A stretch of DNA of 64,000 nucleotides from Zizania palustris (taxonomy: Eukaryota > Streptophyta > Magnoliopsida > Poales > Poaceae). The stretch lies in NCBI GenBank assembly GCA_019279435.1, contig JAAALK010000079.1, forward strand, positions 104,265,198-104,329,197, in the 5' to 3' direction. Shown in pieces: positions 27,507 to 37,707 of the stretch. Made by a program: the position numbers and the translations under genes. Positions within the stretch are counted from its first letter, which is position 1. Every line of letters starts with the position of its first letter. The notes under the pieces are model-generated. The model saw only the letters and a list, made by a program, of their open reading frames with translations. It was not told the origin of the DNA and searched no databases.

Positions 27507-30500
27507 ATGGCAAGGACCAGCGCAAGAGTGCCGATGGCGGCAGGGACTTTGGTGCAGAGGCAAGCTTGGGCTACATCTGCAGCAATGGCGATGGTGGGAG
27601 CTCTGGGGTGTTCTTGGCCCAAGAAACCACGGGAACTCCGCCCACCCTCTAAGAAGCCACTGAAGCAAACATTCATTCTCGAGCGATCAACTTGTTCGAC
27701 GGAATCTATTTGAGGAGACAGTGAATGGGAAGCTAGGTCCGGGAATTAGGACTCGGGTTCCTAGATAAGAAGTGACTGTGGCGCTAAGGAGCGGAGAAGT
27801 CGTTGTCTGCGAAGCTTTCTTTGAAGCAGGACTAGGCCTTCCTTCGATAGACTTCTTGGCTGAAGTGTTGGATATGTTCCACATCACCTTGCCATAGTTG
27901 TCTCCGAATGCCATATCAAGGTTAGCTGTCTTCGAATGGTCCCTCCGAGCTGAAGGATGCAAAGGGAGGTCCGAAGTATTTGCGGCTACCCATGAAGCTT
28001 GATGCCAACTGAAGCCGCAAGTTGTGCCCAGAGACTCCAATTGGTTAGTAGCCTTCGGGAGTGTTAACTTTTAGCTCCGGAAAGAACATGTAAAGAATTT
28101 CCCGGTGAAGGCGATCAATGACCGATGGTACTTGGACTGGATACTTCGGTGGTTTTATGCCAAGGTAGGAGAAGACTCCAGGATTGCCCGTCCCCTATAA
28201 GAACTATGCTACCGGAGGGAAGCAGAGGTGACTCCAGACCCAAGCCTGCTTTCAACGTGGCTTGGGTTATTGTCCTTAGTGGCTAAGCACATGAATATGC
28301 GGGAGTTGGCTGAAGAATTCATTGCCCTCCGGATACCTCCTCTTAGGGCTGATTTGCCTATTGTCTTTCAAAGCACTTCAGAGGGGGAGCTTCGAACCCT
28401 AGGTAAAACCCTCGTACCTCCTGCATTGAGATTAATCATAAAGAATAACTATAATATTCTTAATAGATTGTTACCTTATTTCAGCGGCTCCATTGGCATT
28501 GGATCTGGAGCAAATTGCTAGGGCTACAGAATGGGTGCTCGGAGCCCCTAATGTTGTGGAGAAGAAACGAAGGATTGAGCTGGTTGGAAGCTGGGAATGC
28601 TCCAACCGAGTGTGGAGGGCACTCATGATGGAGGCTCCTCCTCTGCCTAACATCGACTCAGCGGGAGTAGTTTCTTGGAAGAGGAAGGCTATCACTGGGT
28701 CCTCCAAGGCTGCGAAGACTCCCATGAAGAAGGCGATGCGGAAGGTCAAGCTTCATTCACCTCCCTCATCTATGTCTTCACTCGACATTCAGAGCACTTC
28801 TTCGGGTTGCGACCAAGGACCACCTTTAGGAAACTGCGGAAGAGGTGGTGGCGATCAACCTTGAACTTGCCAGGGTTCAAGAACCAGAGCTAGAAAATCC
28901 TAGCTCATCGGTGATCGGAGTAGTAGCAACAGAGGTCAGGGCTTCGACGTCTTCTACTCCAGCAGAAACCTCGGGGGAGGAACTCAAAGAATACCTCCAG
29001 ATGTATGAATTTCTGGGGGACCGCGAAATCCTCCCTCAGAATCAAGATAGAGGTAGGTCTCCGATCTTTATTCTTTGAAGTTCGTGAAATAACTTCCCTT
29101 CACCAACAATATCTTAATGAATAATTGATGAATACCTTGCATTTTGCATATGCTATGAGGAGCAGCATGGCTGCAACTAGGGATGGATCTTCGGCCCCCC
29201 TTGGAGACGAGGCTCCGTTCGTAGCGGTAGCTCCGGCAACTAGAGTTACTTCAGACGAGACAGCTTCACATGATAGAGCTACTTTCGAAGGGGGATCTAC
29301 CCTGACCGAAGTAGTGGCTCTGATTTTTGTGCTGGGGAGAGGTAAGGGCAAGACTTGTCTTGGCCCTCTTCCCTCTTTAACGACAACGCCTTCGATGAAT
29401 GACCCTTCGGTAGGCACTTCAAAAGAAAATCCTGCTGAAGATGACCAAAGAGCCTTGTCCTGGCTCCTAGTACTGGCTCCATTCTTGGAGCAGTGGGTAG
29501 GGCTCCGAACCCTCCTAGGACCTTTGGCTGAAAAGAGACAAGAGGTTGGGAACTCTGAGCTGGTCTTTGTTCTGAGCGAGGCTAGCAGATTTGAGCTCGA
29601 CTTAGCCCTCGAAAGGGCTACCCTCCAGGTATGCAACAAACATAAAGCATACCTGGAGGGTAGCCCTTTCGATAGAAGAAATCCAAGCGGAGCGCACGGT
29701 GTTGAGGCCTGAGATTGAAAAACTTCGGGCAGTGGAGGCGACTTCTGGAGCTGAACTCGTGGAGCTCTGAATGTTGCTTAACCAAGCGCTGGTCCAGAAG
29801 AATTATTTAATGTTAAAGATAGCCTAAATCTTCTCCATTTCCACCAAATTGATGAAGGCCGAGAAGAGGCATTGGTAGCTAATCAAACAATGGACACCCT
29901 CAGGGGTGTTCTAGAGTATTTTGGCATGGTGTGCCCATCTTCCTCAGCTATGGCGGACAAACCCCTTGATCCAAAGCTTAAGATGATCCAAGCGGTGGCC
30001 AAGATGATGAAAGGCTCCGGGACCCGCTATGGAGAGATCTCCGGGCAAGTAGCTGGGATCGAAGTCCTTCGACACCTCGAAGTCGTCGGGGTCTCTGTTG
30101 CCCCTGTTAAAGGTTCGACGCCAACACGCTTCTCCAAAGAAGGCTTACTGTGACCATCTCTGGACGTGGCTTCGGCTTAGGAAGCCTTCTGGGCGACCTG
30201 GAAAGCAGATAATGAAGCTACGACCAAGGCTTGGATCGATGAAGCTCATCGGCAGAGGCTAGCTCAAACAAAGCCTCCAGCTCCAACTCCACCAACTACT
30301 CTGCCTCCTGAACCGAAGGTCTAGCCTCTAGGGCGCTTAATTATGTACAAGATATCTTGTAATGTTCTTATTTTAATGAACGAAAAGTTTTCTCTTGAAT
30401 GTTTGTCTTTAGGTTTCTCACTCTTTTTTTGATGAGCTCGAAGTATTAGAGTTTAGCGAAGAACTCCACCTAGAATGGGCCACCTTCGAAGCCTTAAAGC

Positions 30501-30923
30501 CTCACAGGCATCCTCGATTTTCAATTCCTCGAGGAAGTTCTGGCGAGGTTATACCCAATAAATGTAAAGAAGTGTTAACTTACATTAAAAAGGAGGAGAA
30601 AGAATTTAGTATAGCATCTTCATCTTCAGAGGACATTGAATTGTCCGAAGAAGAATATACTAGCAAGGAGCAAGTGGAAAAAAAGCCCCGAATGACTTTG
30701 AAGCTGGGAGAGAAGCCTCGAATGACTTCGAACCTAGATCGAGCTTCCGCAAGAACAAAAAGATTTCCAGTCTTCAAAGGAAGGGAAAAGAGTTAAGCGT
30801 AAAGTTTTAAAGACTGCAGGCTCCGGGACAAGTCGCCTTCGAAGCCAGGCTAATTCTAAAAATAGCTCTGGAGATCGAAGGGGTCTTCGCTTTCTCCTTG
30901 GCTTAGACACATATTTTGCATAA
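27507..30923 (+). pseudogene. Antisense gene (aORF) of element F, decayed
   Basis: Plus-strand here because F is inverted. It starts MARTSARVPM at 27507 with an Ala-rich region. The block CEAFFEAGLGLP...SRLAVFEWSLRAEGC follows at about 27800-27960 (PF04195-like) with several stops nearby. A first intron 28403-28494 (GT...AG) matches the intron 1 position of A and C. Next come the stretch WECSNRVW, Ser/Pro-rich linkers, a region around APFLEQWVGLRTLLGPLA (about 29475-29530), and coiled-coil remnants to 30320. The last exon (from about 30412) ends RFLLGLDTYFA at 30923. The start of exon 4 has been replaced by a 26-bp foldback (29609-29672). Too damaged to be expressed as one protein. Confidence 0.75.
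29609..29672. repeat. Perfect 26-bp inverted repeat with 12-bp loop
   Basis: Left arm 29609-29634 and right arm 29647-29672 are exact reverse complements around the loop AACAAACATAAA. The left arm is the end of exon 3 plus the intron 3 donor (CCTCCAG|GTATGC) of the F antisense gene. The right arm is an inverted copy of it that replaces the intron acceptor and the start of exon 4. Confidence 0.95.
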
Positions 30924-31646
30924 TGTAATGTAATATGTTTAAATAATAGAATGCTTCGAAATTGTCTCATTACTTTCCAACCCCTCTTTGGGGGTAAGCA
31001 CCTTCAAAATTCGATCGAAGGTGGTTACACACAATGATGATAACGTTAGCTGGGAGTACAATTTCAATGGCTTTTATTTTGGAGGCTCGGAGCCCTTAGT
31101 ATATTAAATTAGAATTAAGGACTAGAAGTCCAAAAATGGTCACTAAGAACTTCAAAAATACATTCGACTCTATTGATTCAGAGTGGAAAAACTGGTAACT
31201 TAGTACTCTTTGGACTCTTTCACAGACGTTTTCAAGCTAATTGTTCGGAGTCTGTATTATTTGATCTCCTTGGACTCTTTTTACGGATGCTATCAAACCT
31301 GTGGTTCGGAATCCATTTTTTGTAGTCTCCTTGGACTCTTTTTTACAGATGCTTTCAAGCTGGTTGCTTGGAATCCGTATCATTTGGTCTCTTTGGACTC
31401 TTTTTACGGATGCTTTCAAGCCGGTGGCTTGGAATCCGTTTTATGTGACTTTCCCACCTTGTTGGAAGCTTTGAACCGGTGGTTCGAAATCCGTAAATTT
31501 GGTTCAAATGAATAACACTTATCTTCGCAATCAGCTCTGTTCTCCTAGTGCATCCACTAGAAATAGGAAATGTTTTGAGAAGTAGGCATTACTCGAACCA
31601 TGAGCTTTATTCATTTAGAAAGTGTTTACAAATAATTATAAGGAGC
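30924..31646. repeat. Convergent repeat zone of element F
   Basis: Non-coding region between the stop of the antisense gene and the stop of pol. About 31205-31460 contains roughly four 60-65 bp units with core TTGGACTCTTTTTACGGATG and CTTTCAAGC, the complement of the unit in B and related to the 60-bp unit of C and D. Confidence 0.75.
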
Positions 31647-32907
31647 CCCTATGCGAAGTATCACTTAAGGTGCTCTACATGCCATGCATGCTTTAATTCC
31701 TCACCTTCTAAATTAGCTAATTTAAAAAACCCAGGGCGTCCTGAATGAAGGATGATATATGGACCTTCCCATTTATTTCCTAACTTCCCTATTGCTATAA
31801 TGCTTCGCAAAACTAAGTGACCCGGTTTAAGTTCATTAAGTTTAATCTTCGGATCAAACTATGTCTTTGTCTGATGTTGATACTTCATTAGGTTTGCAAC
31901 AACTCGAAGCCTTGTTTCTTCTGTTAAGTCTAGTGAAGCTTGTGTTTCATCTTATTTTTCAGGATCAATGGTGCGAAGAGATCCTCCTTTAAGCTCTGTC
32001 GGTGTCATGGCTTCATCTGCGAATTGTAATCTTAAACAGGTAAAACCTGTGGACCTTCCTTGAGTTATTCAAATGGACCATAAAATCTTCGGAAGCTCTT
32101 CAGTCCATAGCACCTTCGTCAATCCTACTACCCTTCGATTCAGGCCTGATAAAATATTACCGTTGGCTCGCTCGACGGCTCCGTTAGATTGAGGATGATG
32201 GACAGCTACAAAACACATTTCTATGCCAAAACCTTCACAGAACTCTCTGAAGGGTTCGACATCGAATTGGGTGCCATGTCGACTGTTAAATGTCGAGCTA
32301 CTCCGAACCTGCATATAATATTTTGCTAGAAAATTTTTGTACATTCTTGCAAGTGATAGCTGTGAGGGGTTCTGCTTCGACCCACTTAGAAAAATATTCA
32401 ATTGCTACCACTGCAAATTTCAAACTTCCTTTTCCATTGGGAAGGGGCCAATGAGATCCATACCTCATCTGGCCATGGGCCACACCAGAGCAATAACTTG
32501 AAGAGGTGTTGGCGGACGATGACTTCGTCTTCCCATCCATTGACAACCTTGGCAAGTGCAGACCAATTCTTCCGCATCAGTTACTATTGTAGGACAATAA
32601 AGCCCCTGGCGAAGCGTTTTCACTGCTAAGGCTCAAGGGGCAAGATGGCTACTGCAAAGGCCTTCGTGAATTTCCGGATTCTTAATTGCAATCTTGAAAG
32701 CTTCGGGCCTTCTGGTAAATTAGCTGCTCCTTGCAATAATTCCTTAATTGAAGTCCGTCAGTCGGTGCTCGGTATGCAAAGGACATCCGCAGGAGGGAGT
32801 TGGGGGGGCGAAGGAGAAGTAAGTTCTTCATAAAAAGCCCCTTCCGGAATGTCTATGGCACCATCTGCAGCCTTTGCCAAGATATCGGCTTGTGCATTGT
32901 CGGCTCT
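31647..32907 (-). pseudogene. 3' part of pol of element F (RNase H end and integrase)
   Basis: Minus strand. It begins inside the second RNase H tail (AQADILAKAADGA), then a truncated HHCC region, the integrase core with EYFSKWVEAEPL, GTQFDVEPF and HPQSNGAVERANGNI, and the end SGRPGFFKLANLEGEE...HVEHLK at 31647. Frameshifts, an internal deletion around 32600-32700 and stops are present. The 5' part is missing because G inserted at 32908. Confidence 0.8.
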
Positions 32908-34811
32908 TGTAGGACTGAAAGTAGCGACTAGAGGGGGGGTGAATGGGCGCCTAAATAATCTTTCATATCAATGGCCTTCTCCAAATACCCAACGCACTTC
33001 AACAGACAATCAACTGAACAAATCACAAGTACTGAAAATAATCTAGCTTAAAAATGACCGGTGTCCTAAATGAAAAGACACCACCATAGTGCTTAAAGGC
33101 AGATTAAAAGATCATTTAACTCATAGGCATTTAATCAGATAAAGTAAATGAAGGTGAATAAAAATGCCCATAGATGATTTAAAATGAACTGAGAAAACAA
33201 ATGTATATCAATGAACATGCATACATCATTCTAAATAAAAACTTGTTGTAAGTTAAATTTTCGTAGAATAAATAGTGCAGTTTAATTAGTCACAGAATAT
33301 TCAATATGTAATCAAAATTGGCGAGGAATAAGATTTACTGTGTTTGGCTAGAACTACTTCTGCTTCTGGCTTCCTCGCGCTACTCAGCAAAACATCGAAC
33401 ACCTCCCATGCGCAGTACACTGCTGACCAGCTCACGCTGCTCCCACCGCTCTAGCTTCTTCTTCTGTGTGGTGCTTGTTTGATTGGCTACCTACGCCAAG
33501 CGTGTTAAGTCTCGTGCTCTCCATAGCACATGCCACACGATACAATAACCAGAATCTGATGCAGCTCTGGCTTCCCAAGAAAAAAACACAGCCAATTGAA
33601 GCCCTCTCAGAAAAGTCAGCACACACTGATTCCAGGAGGAAATCACGAAAATCCAATAGAGATACTGCTGCGCCTTGGGAAACGTGTGACCGCCTTGCGT
33701 AGATACTTGCAGTCTGTGGCTTTGGTTGCCGTGCTACTGTGCTGATGCGTCACAAATGGAGGAATCAAAAAGCTGCCATGCCTCTAGGCTACTGCTGCCA
33801 GACCCTACGCCCGCTCGGCACCGAACGAGCTGCTGCTGCAGTATGCCCAATAGACTGGCGCCGAAAGCTGCAAAAAATGAGCACCTAGACCTGCACCCTG
33901 ACGTGTGACGTGATGTTTCACAGAACAGATAAAGACAATGCTGCTGCGCGTTCTCCTACTGTTGAATTGATGTTGCACTACGGCGGCATCAGGGAAAAAC
34001 ACAACAGCAATTCAGTGCCTCGAGCCCGCCGCCGGGTTGCGCGCCCACGGAAAAAGCACAATACGCCAGGGCTACTGCTGCACGAAAGGGGCTAGGTCCA
34101 GCCTAGGCAGCCAGGCTGCTGCTTCGATGATCTCGCAGAGAAAAAAAATGTTGCGGCGGCGGAGGGTGAAAAACTAGGAAGAGCGGCGACCGAAAAATTT
34201 GGGGAAAAGTTGAACTCGGATGTTTAATTGCAAAATGAGTTAACCCTAACCCTAGGGGGTTGGGGCCTATTTATAGGCAGCCCAACAAAAGGGAAAAAGA
34301 CAGATTTACCCCTAGGTTAAATTACACTAACGCTGAAAATAAAAATGGAAAATTACCGAACTTCCCTTAGGGTTTTTTACAGACTCGATTAACATAGACT
34401 GTGGGCTTAAAGCCAAAATAATAAAATCCTAAATAAATATAATCAGCGGTTGTTAGTTTTGCACCGAAACGGACAAAGCGTCCACCATCTTCGCACTGGG
34501 TACCCGGATTGGGCCGGCCCGATTCTGCGGCTCCCTCAGCCCTATAATCACTCACCGCCCATGTACCTGAGTCAATCCCGGTCAACAGACCAGTGGATCC
34601 TCTACCACTCCTAGCCCATGTACTCCGATTAGGCCAGCCCGACTCCGTGGCCCCTCTGCCCGGCAGTCACTCACTGCCCGTGTACCTGAGTCACACGCAG
34701 CCCAGACACGGCAGGTCTCATCTTCTCTTCACGTCTCCTCTTTGACTTCCATTGACAATCACTCATCACATCTGGAGCCATAAGGCCCATGCTCTTCAAC
34801 ATGGCTCCTCA
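32908..34811 (-). repeat. LTR of copia element G (about 1.9 kb), minus orientation
   Basis: On the minus strand the polypurine tract AAGGGGGAGAT (34823-34812) precedes TGAGGAGCCAT, and the segment ends CAGTCCTACA at 32908, giving a TG...CA LTR. CTATAAATAGG on the minus strand at about 34276-34266 is a fitting TATA box. A second copy of the terminal sequence (AAAGTAGCGACTAGAGGGGGGGTGAAT-type) begins at 35524, as expected for the other LTR. Short ORFs on both strands are not conserved. The copia assignment rests on the tract and LTR style, not on intact genes. Confidence 0.65.
33553..33812. repeat. Inverted repeat arm 1 (within G LTR)
   Basis: Imperfect inverted copy of 34979-35228. Both share the blocks GCTTCCCAAGAAAAAAACAC and GATGCGTCACAAATGGAGGA or their complements. 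Identity is high but not complete. Confidence 0.85.
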
Positions 34812-34978
34812 ATCTCCCCCTTGATGAGTGCATTGTCAACACCCTCTTCAGCAATTCTTCAGAACCTGCAAAACACGTGGAAACACAGAAACAAAAACAA
34901 AAGAAAACAGGAGGAAGAAAATAAAATAAAATAAAAAGTTTAACCCTAATGACCAAAAGCCGAACAAAAACCAAAAAA

Positions 34979-35228
34979 TGGCTCTAGCAGTAGCAACCTA
35001 GAGGCCTGGTAGCTTTTTGTTTCCTCCATTTGTGACGCATCAGCACAGCAGCAAGGCAGCGGAAGCCGCAGACAAGTCTCGCCGCAAGGCAGTCGCACGT
35101 TTCCCAAGGCGCAACAGTATCTCCGCCGGATTCCGTGGTTTCCTCCTGGCATCATTGTGTGCTGACTTTTCTGAGAGTGCTTCAATCGGCTGTGTTTTTT
35201 TCTTGGGAAGCCATAGCTGCATCAGATT
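34979..35228. repeat. Inverted repeat arm 2 (within G interior)
   Basis: Partner of 33553-33812, separated by about 1.17 kb. It ends exactly where the RT fragment begins, marking the rearrangement junction. Confidence 0.85.
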
Positions 35229-35523
35229 TATGTGGACGACATTATTTTTGGTGGTTCTACTAATGAGCTTGTGTCCAAGTTTTTTGAGTAGATGCACAAC
35301 GAGTTTCAGATGAGTCTCATGGGTGAGCTCAAGTACTTCTTAGGGCTCCACATCAAGCAGACCAAGGACGGCATCTTCATTCACCAGAGCAAGTACACGT
35401 GGGACATGCTGAAGAAGTTCGACTTTGGTGGAGAGCTGAAGCCTCAAATGACCCCAATGATTACATCTGGGGGCCTGAACAAGGACGAGAGCGGCGTCAA
35501 GGTCAACGAGAGAGAGTATCGAG
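35229..35523 (+). pseudogene. Ty1/copia reverse transcriptase fragment
   Basis: Plus-strand frame: YVDDIIFGGSTNELVSKFFE, a stop, then MGELKYFLGLHIKQTKDGIF and YTWDMLKKFDF. YVDD is the copia RT catalytic motif and FLGLHIKQ is the conserved block that follows it. Only about 95 codons remain and there is an internal TAG at about 35288. It runs opposite to the flanking LTRs of G. Confidence 0.88.
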
Positions 35524-35687
35524 TGTAGGCCCAAAAGTAGCGACCAGAGGGGGGGTGAATGTGCGCCTAAAAATTCTTTCGAATCAATGGCCTACTCCCA
35601 ACACCCAACGCACCTCGACAAACAAACAACAGAAGCAGAACAGATCATAGGTACTAAAAATAATCTAGACTAAAAACGACCAGTGTC
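35524..35687 (-). repeat. Start of the second LTR copy of copia element G
   Basis: Direct repeat of 32908-33070 (TGTAGG..., AAAGTAGCGACCAGAGG, GGGTGAATGTGCGCCT...), with several differences. It is cut at 35687 by insertion of element B; the last five bases GTGTC are the target duplication. The remainder lies beyond the window. Confidence 0.8.
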
Positions 35688-36184
35688 TGTTGGGGGAAAA
35701 TACTTCATCCTTAGGGTCACTACTATAACAATACAAAGGCAGACTATTCAGTCGAAGGTTTCCATCATCTAACTTCGGCTTAGTACTGGGACAAGTTCGA
35801 AGGATCGAGGCGAACTCTAGTTCGGAGTATATCTTTGAATGTAGACTCTTCAGAGAACCTCCTTGCAAGCTAAGATGGAAGACTTATATTCTTTTTCATT
35901 AGATTAGTCTTTTACCATTTTAGCCCTATTAAGGGTACCGAATAGTTTCCACTATGTCGGTTGTAATAGAGGGGTAAAAAGGTCTTTTCATTAAGGTTTT
36001 GGCCTATAAATACCCCTCGTTTTACCCTGTAATGATCATCGAATACTGAGTTATTCAATACACATCTTCGAACTGTTTTGAGCTATTATCCACTTTGGAG
36101 GCTTGAACTAGTTCACTTCACAAACACTTCGTTTGTTAGTTTCTAATATCTAGAAACCTGTTAGGGTAATCTTTTGCGCCAACA
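35688..36184 (+). repeat. 5' LTR of element B (497 bp)
   Basis: TGTTGGGGGAAAATACTTC to TTTGCGCCAACA. TATAAATA at 36005-36012. The primer site TGGCGCCGTCCGTGGGGA follows at 36187-36204. The junction palindrome is one base pair longer here: GCGCCAAC-A-GTTGGCGC. Confidence 0.92.
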
Positions 36185-36246
36185 GTTGGCGCCGTCCGTG
36201 GGGAACTTAGTCCAAAAAACTTCGTTCTCTACCAAGTTCTCAAACC

Positions 36247-37149
36247 ATGCCTCCCAAGCGGAGTTAAGGTGGTAGTCCTACTCGGTGGTCCCCTTGGACC
36301 TAGGGAGTAAGATCTTCGAACACAGTCGAGGTCGGAGGATCTTTGGCAATTCCTCAACCTCAGACTCCCGAAGGGATTCCCCTTCCTCGAGCATACAGAG
36401 TTCCTCCCCCAACTCCATCTATACATCGGCCAGCCGGAGTCCCCCTTCCAGCTCAGATTCCGCTTCGAACTGATACGTACAGTTCTCAAGACTCGGAAGG
36501 TCCTTCCGGAGGAGATGAAGATGGTCTTGGCGACATGGCAGCCGAAATGGCCAGTCTCCAAGCTGAAGTGGCGAGGTGGAGTCAAGAAGCCACAGATAGG
36601 CTTCGTTCTCAGGCCACCCCGGTCATTCCTGAAGTGCCCCAAGAAGACGAACTTCCTTATCCCGAAGCCCCAGAGAACGCTTCCTTCGACAGCGAGTCCC
36701 CGCTGCATCCTGAGCTACAGAAAGTGTACTTCGATCCTAAGTTTAAAACTTCGAAGCTCTGCAAATATTCCAGAGATGAGGACCCTGGGGAGTTCTCCCA
36801 TTCTTATGCATTGGCAATTGAGGCCAGTGGAGGAGTGCGAGACACAATGGCCAAATGTTTCCCTCTAGCTCTTGAAGGGGTGGCTCTGTGGTGGTTTTGG
36901 TCCCTGAAGCCAGGGTCAATTAGAACCTGGGAGCAATTAAGGAAGAAGTTCATAAGTAACTTTCAGGGTACCTTCATACCAACAATGTCTACAGGAAGTC
37001 TTTTCCAGGTGAAGCAGCTGCTTGGAGAAACCTTAAGACATGTCTTCAAGCGCTTCGCTCATACGAAGTCGCAAATTCGAGGGATGACTACATCCTCCGT
37101 AGTTGATGCAGCTCGAGAGGGAGTTACCCATGCGGGCCTCCTTGATAAT
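36247..37149 (+). pseudogene. gag: gag, 5' part, of element B
   Basis: The conserved start MPPKRS is followed by TAA at 36262 and a second stop at about 36298, then by an open frame from about 36343. This carries the proline-rich N-terminus and the gag domain (LCKYSRDEDPGEFSHSY and KKFISNFQGTF). It is cut at 37149 by element C, leaving the duplication ATAAT (37145-37149). It continues at 48747. Confidence 0.88.
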
Positions 37150-37645
37150 TGTTGGGGGAAAATATCTCATCTTCGGGGTTATTGCCGAAGTAGCATAAAG
37201 ACAGTTAACCAGTTCGAAGATTGTCCGAAGACCATCTTCGAAGATGCCCAGAACCTCGTTCGAAGTCCGTAGACTGGCATTGGTTCGAAGTATGTCTTCG
37301 AACCAAAGCCCTTCAGGATCTTTTCTGCCAGCTAAGATGGAAGACTTATCTTCTATCATATTAGATTAGTCTTTTACCATTTTAGCCCTATTAAGGAAAC
37401 CGAATAGTTTCCTTAATGTCGGTTGTAATAGAGGGGTAAATAGGTCTTTTCCTTAATGTTTAGGCCTATAAATACCCCCCATTTCACCCTGTAATAGGGA
37501 CCGATTACAAGTGAATCAATACACACTTTCGAACTATTCTAAGCTATTATCCTTTCGGAGGCTTAGGACAGTTTGCTTCACAAACACTTCGTTTGTTAGT
37601 TTTCTTTTCTACAGAAACCTGTTAGCGTAATCTTTTACGCCAACA
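37150..37645 (+). repeat. 5' LTR of element C
   Basis: TGTTGGGGGAAAATATCTC to TTACGCCAACA, TATAAATA at 37467-37474, primer site at 37648-37665. Confidence 0.96.
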
Positions 37646-37707
37646 GTTGGCGCCGTCCGTGGGGAACCTAGTCCGAAAAACTTCGTTCTCTACCAACTTC
37701 TTACATC

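Larger units (their letters stand above)
26499..32907 (-). mobile_element. Element F: inverted, decayed Tat-type element, truncated by a copia insertion
   Basis: Minus-orientation element: 3' LTR at 26499-26992, CTAC polypurine edge, antisense gene now on the plus strand (27507-30923), repeat zone, then the end of pol on the minus strand (31647-32907). At 32908 it is cut by copia element G and does not resume inside the window. Expected target duplication on the left is ATTAG (26494-26498). LTR and proteins are the most divergent of the six Tat elements and both genes carry several stops, so it is the oldest. Confidence 0.88.
34812..35523 (+). mobile_element. Rearranged interior of copia element G
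   Basis: Between the two minus-oriented LTR copies there is no minus-strand coding sequence. Instead 34979-35228 is an inverted copy of part of the LTR (33553-33812), followed at once by a plus-strand RT fragment (35229-35523). The interior has therefore been replaced or invaded by an opposite-orientation piece. 34812-34978 is A-rich with no feature. Confidence 0.6.

Noticed and set aside
33466..35313. Several 60-100 codon ORFs in the G LTR and interior (for example 33466-33702, 34759-34974, 35017-35313)
   Set aside because: They overlap on both strands, lie in LTR or inverted LTR sequence and show no conserved motif.
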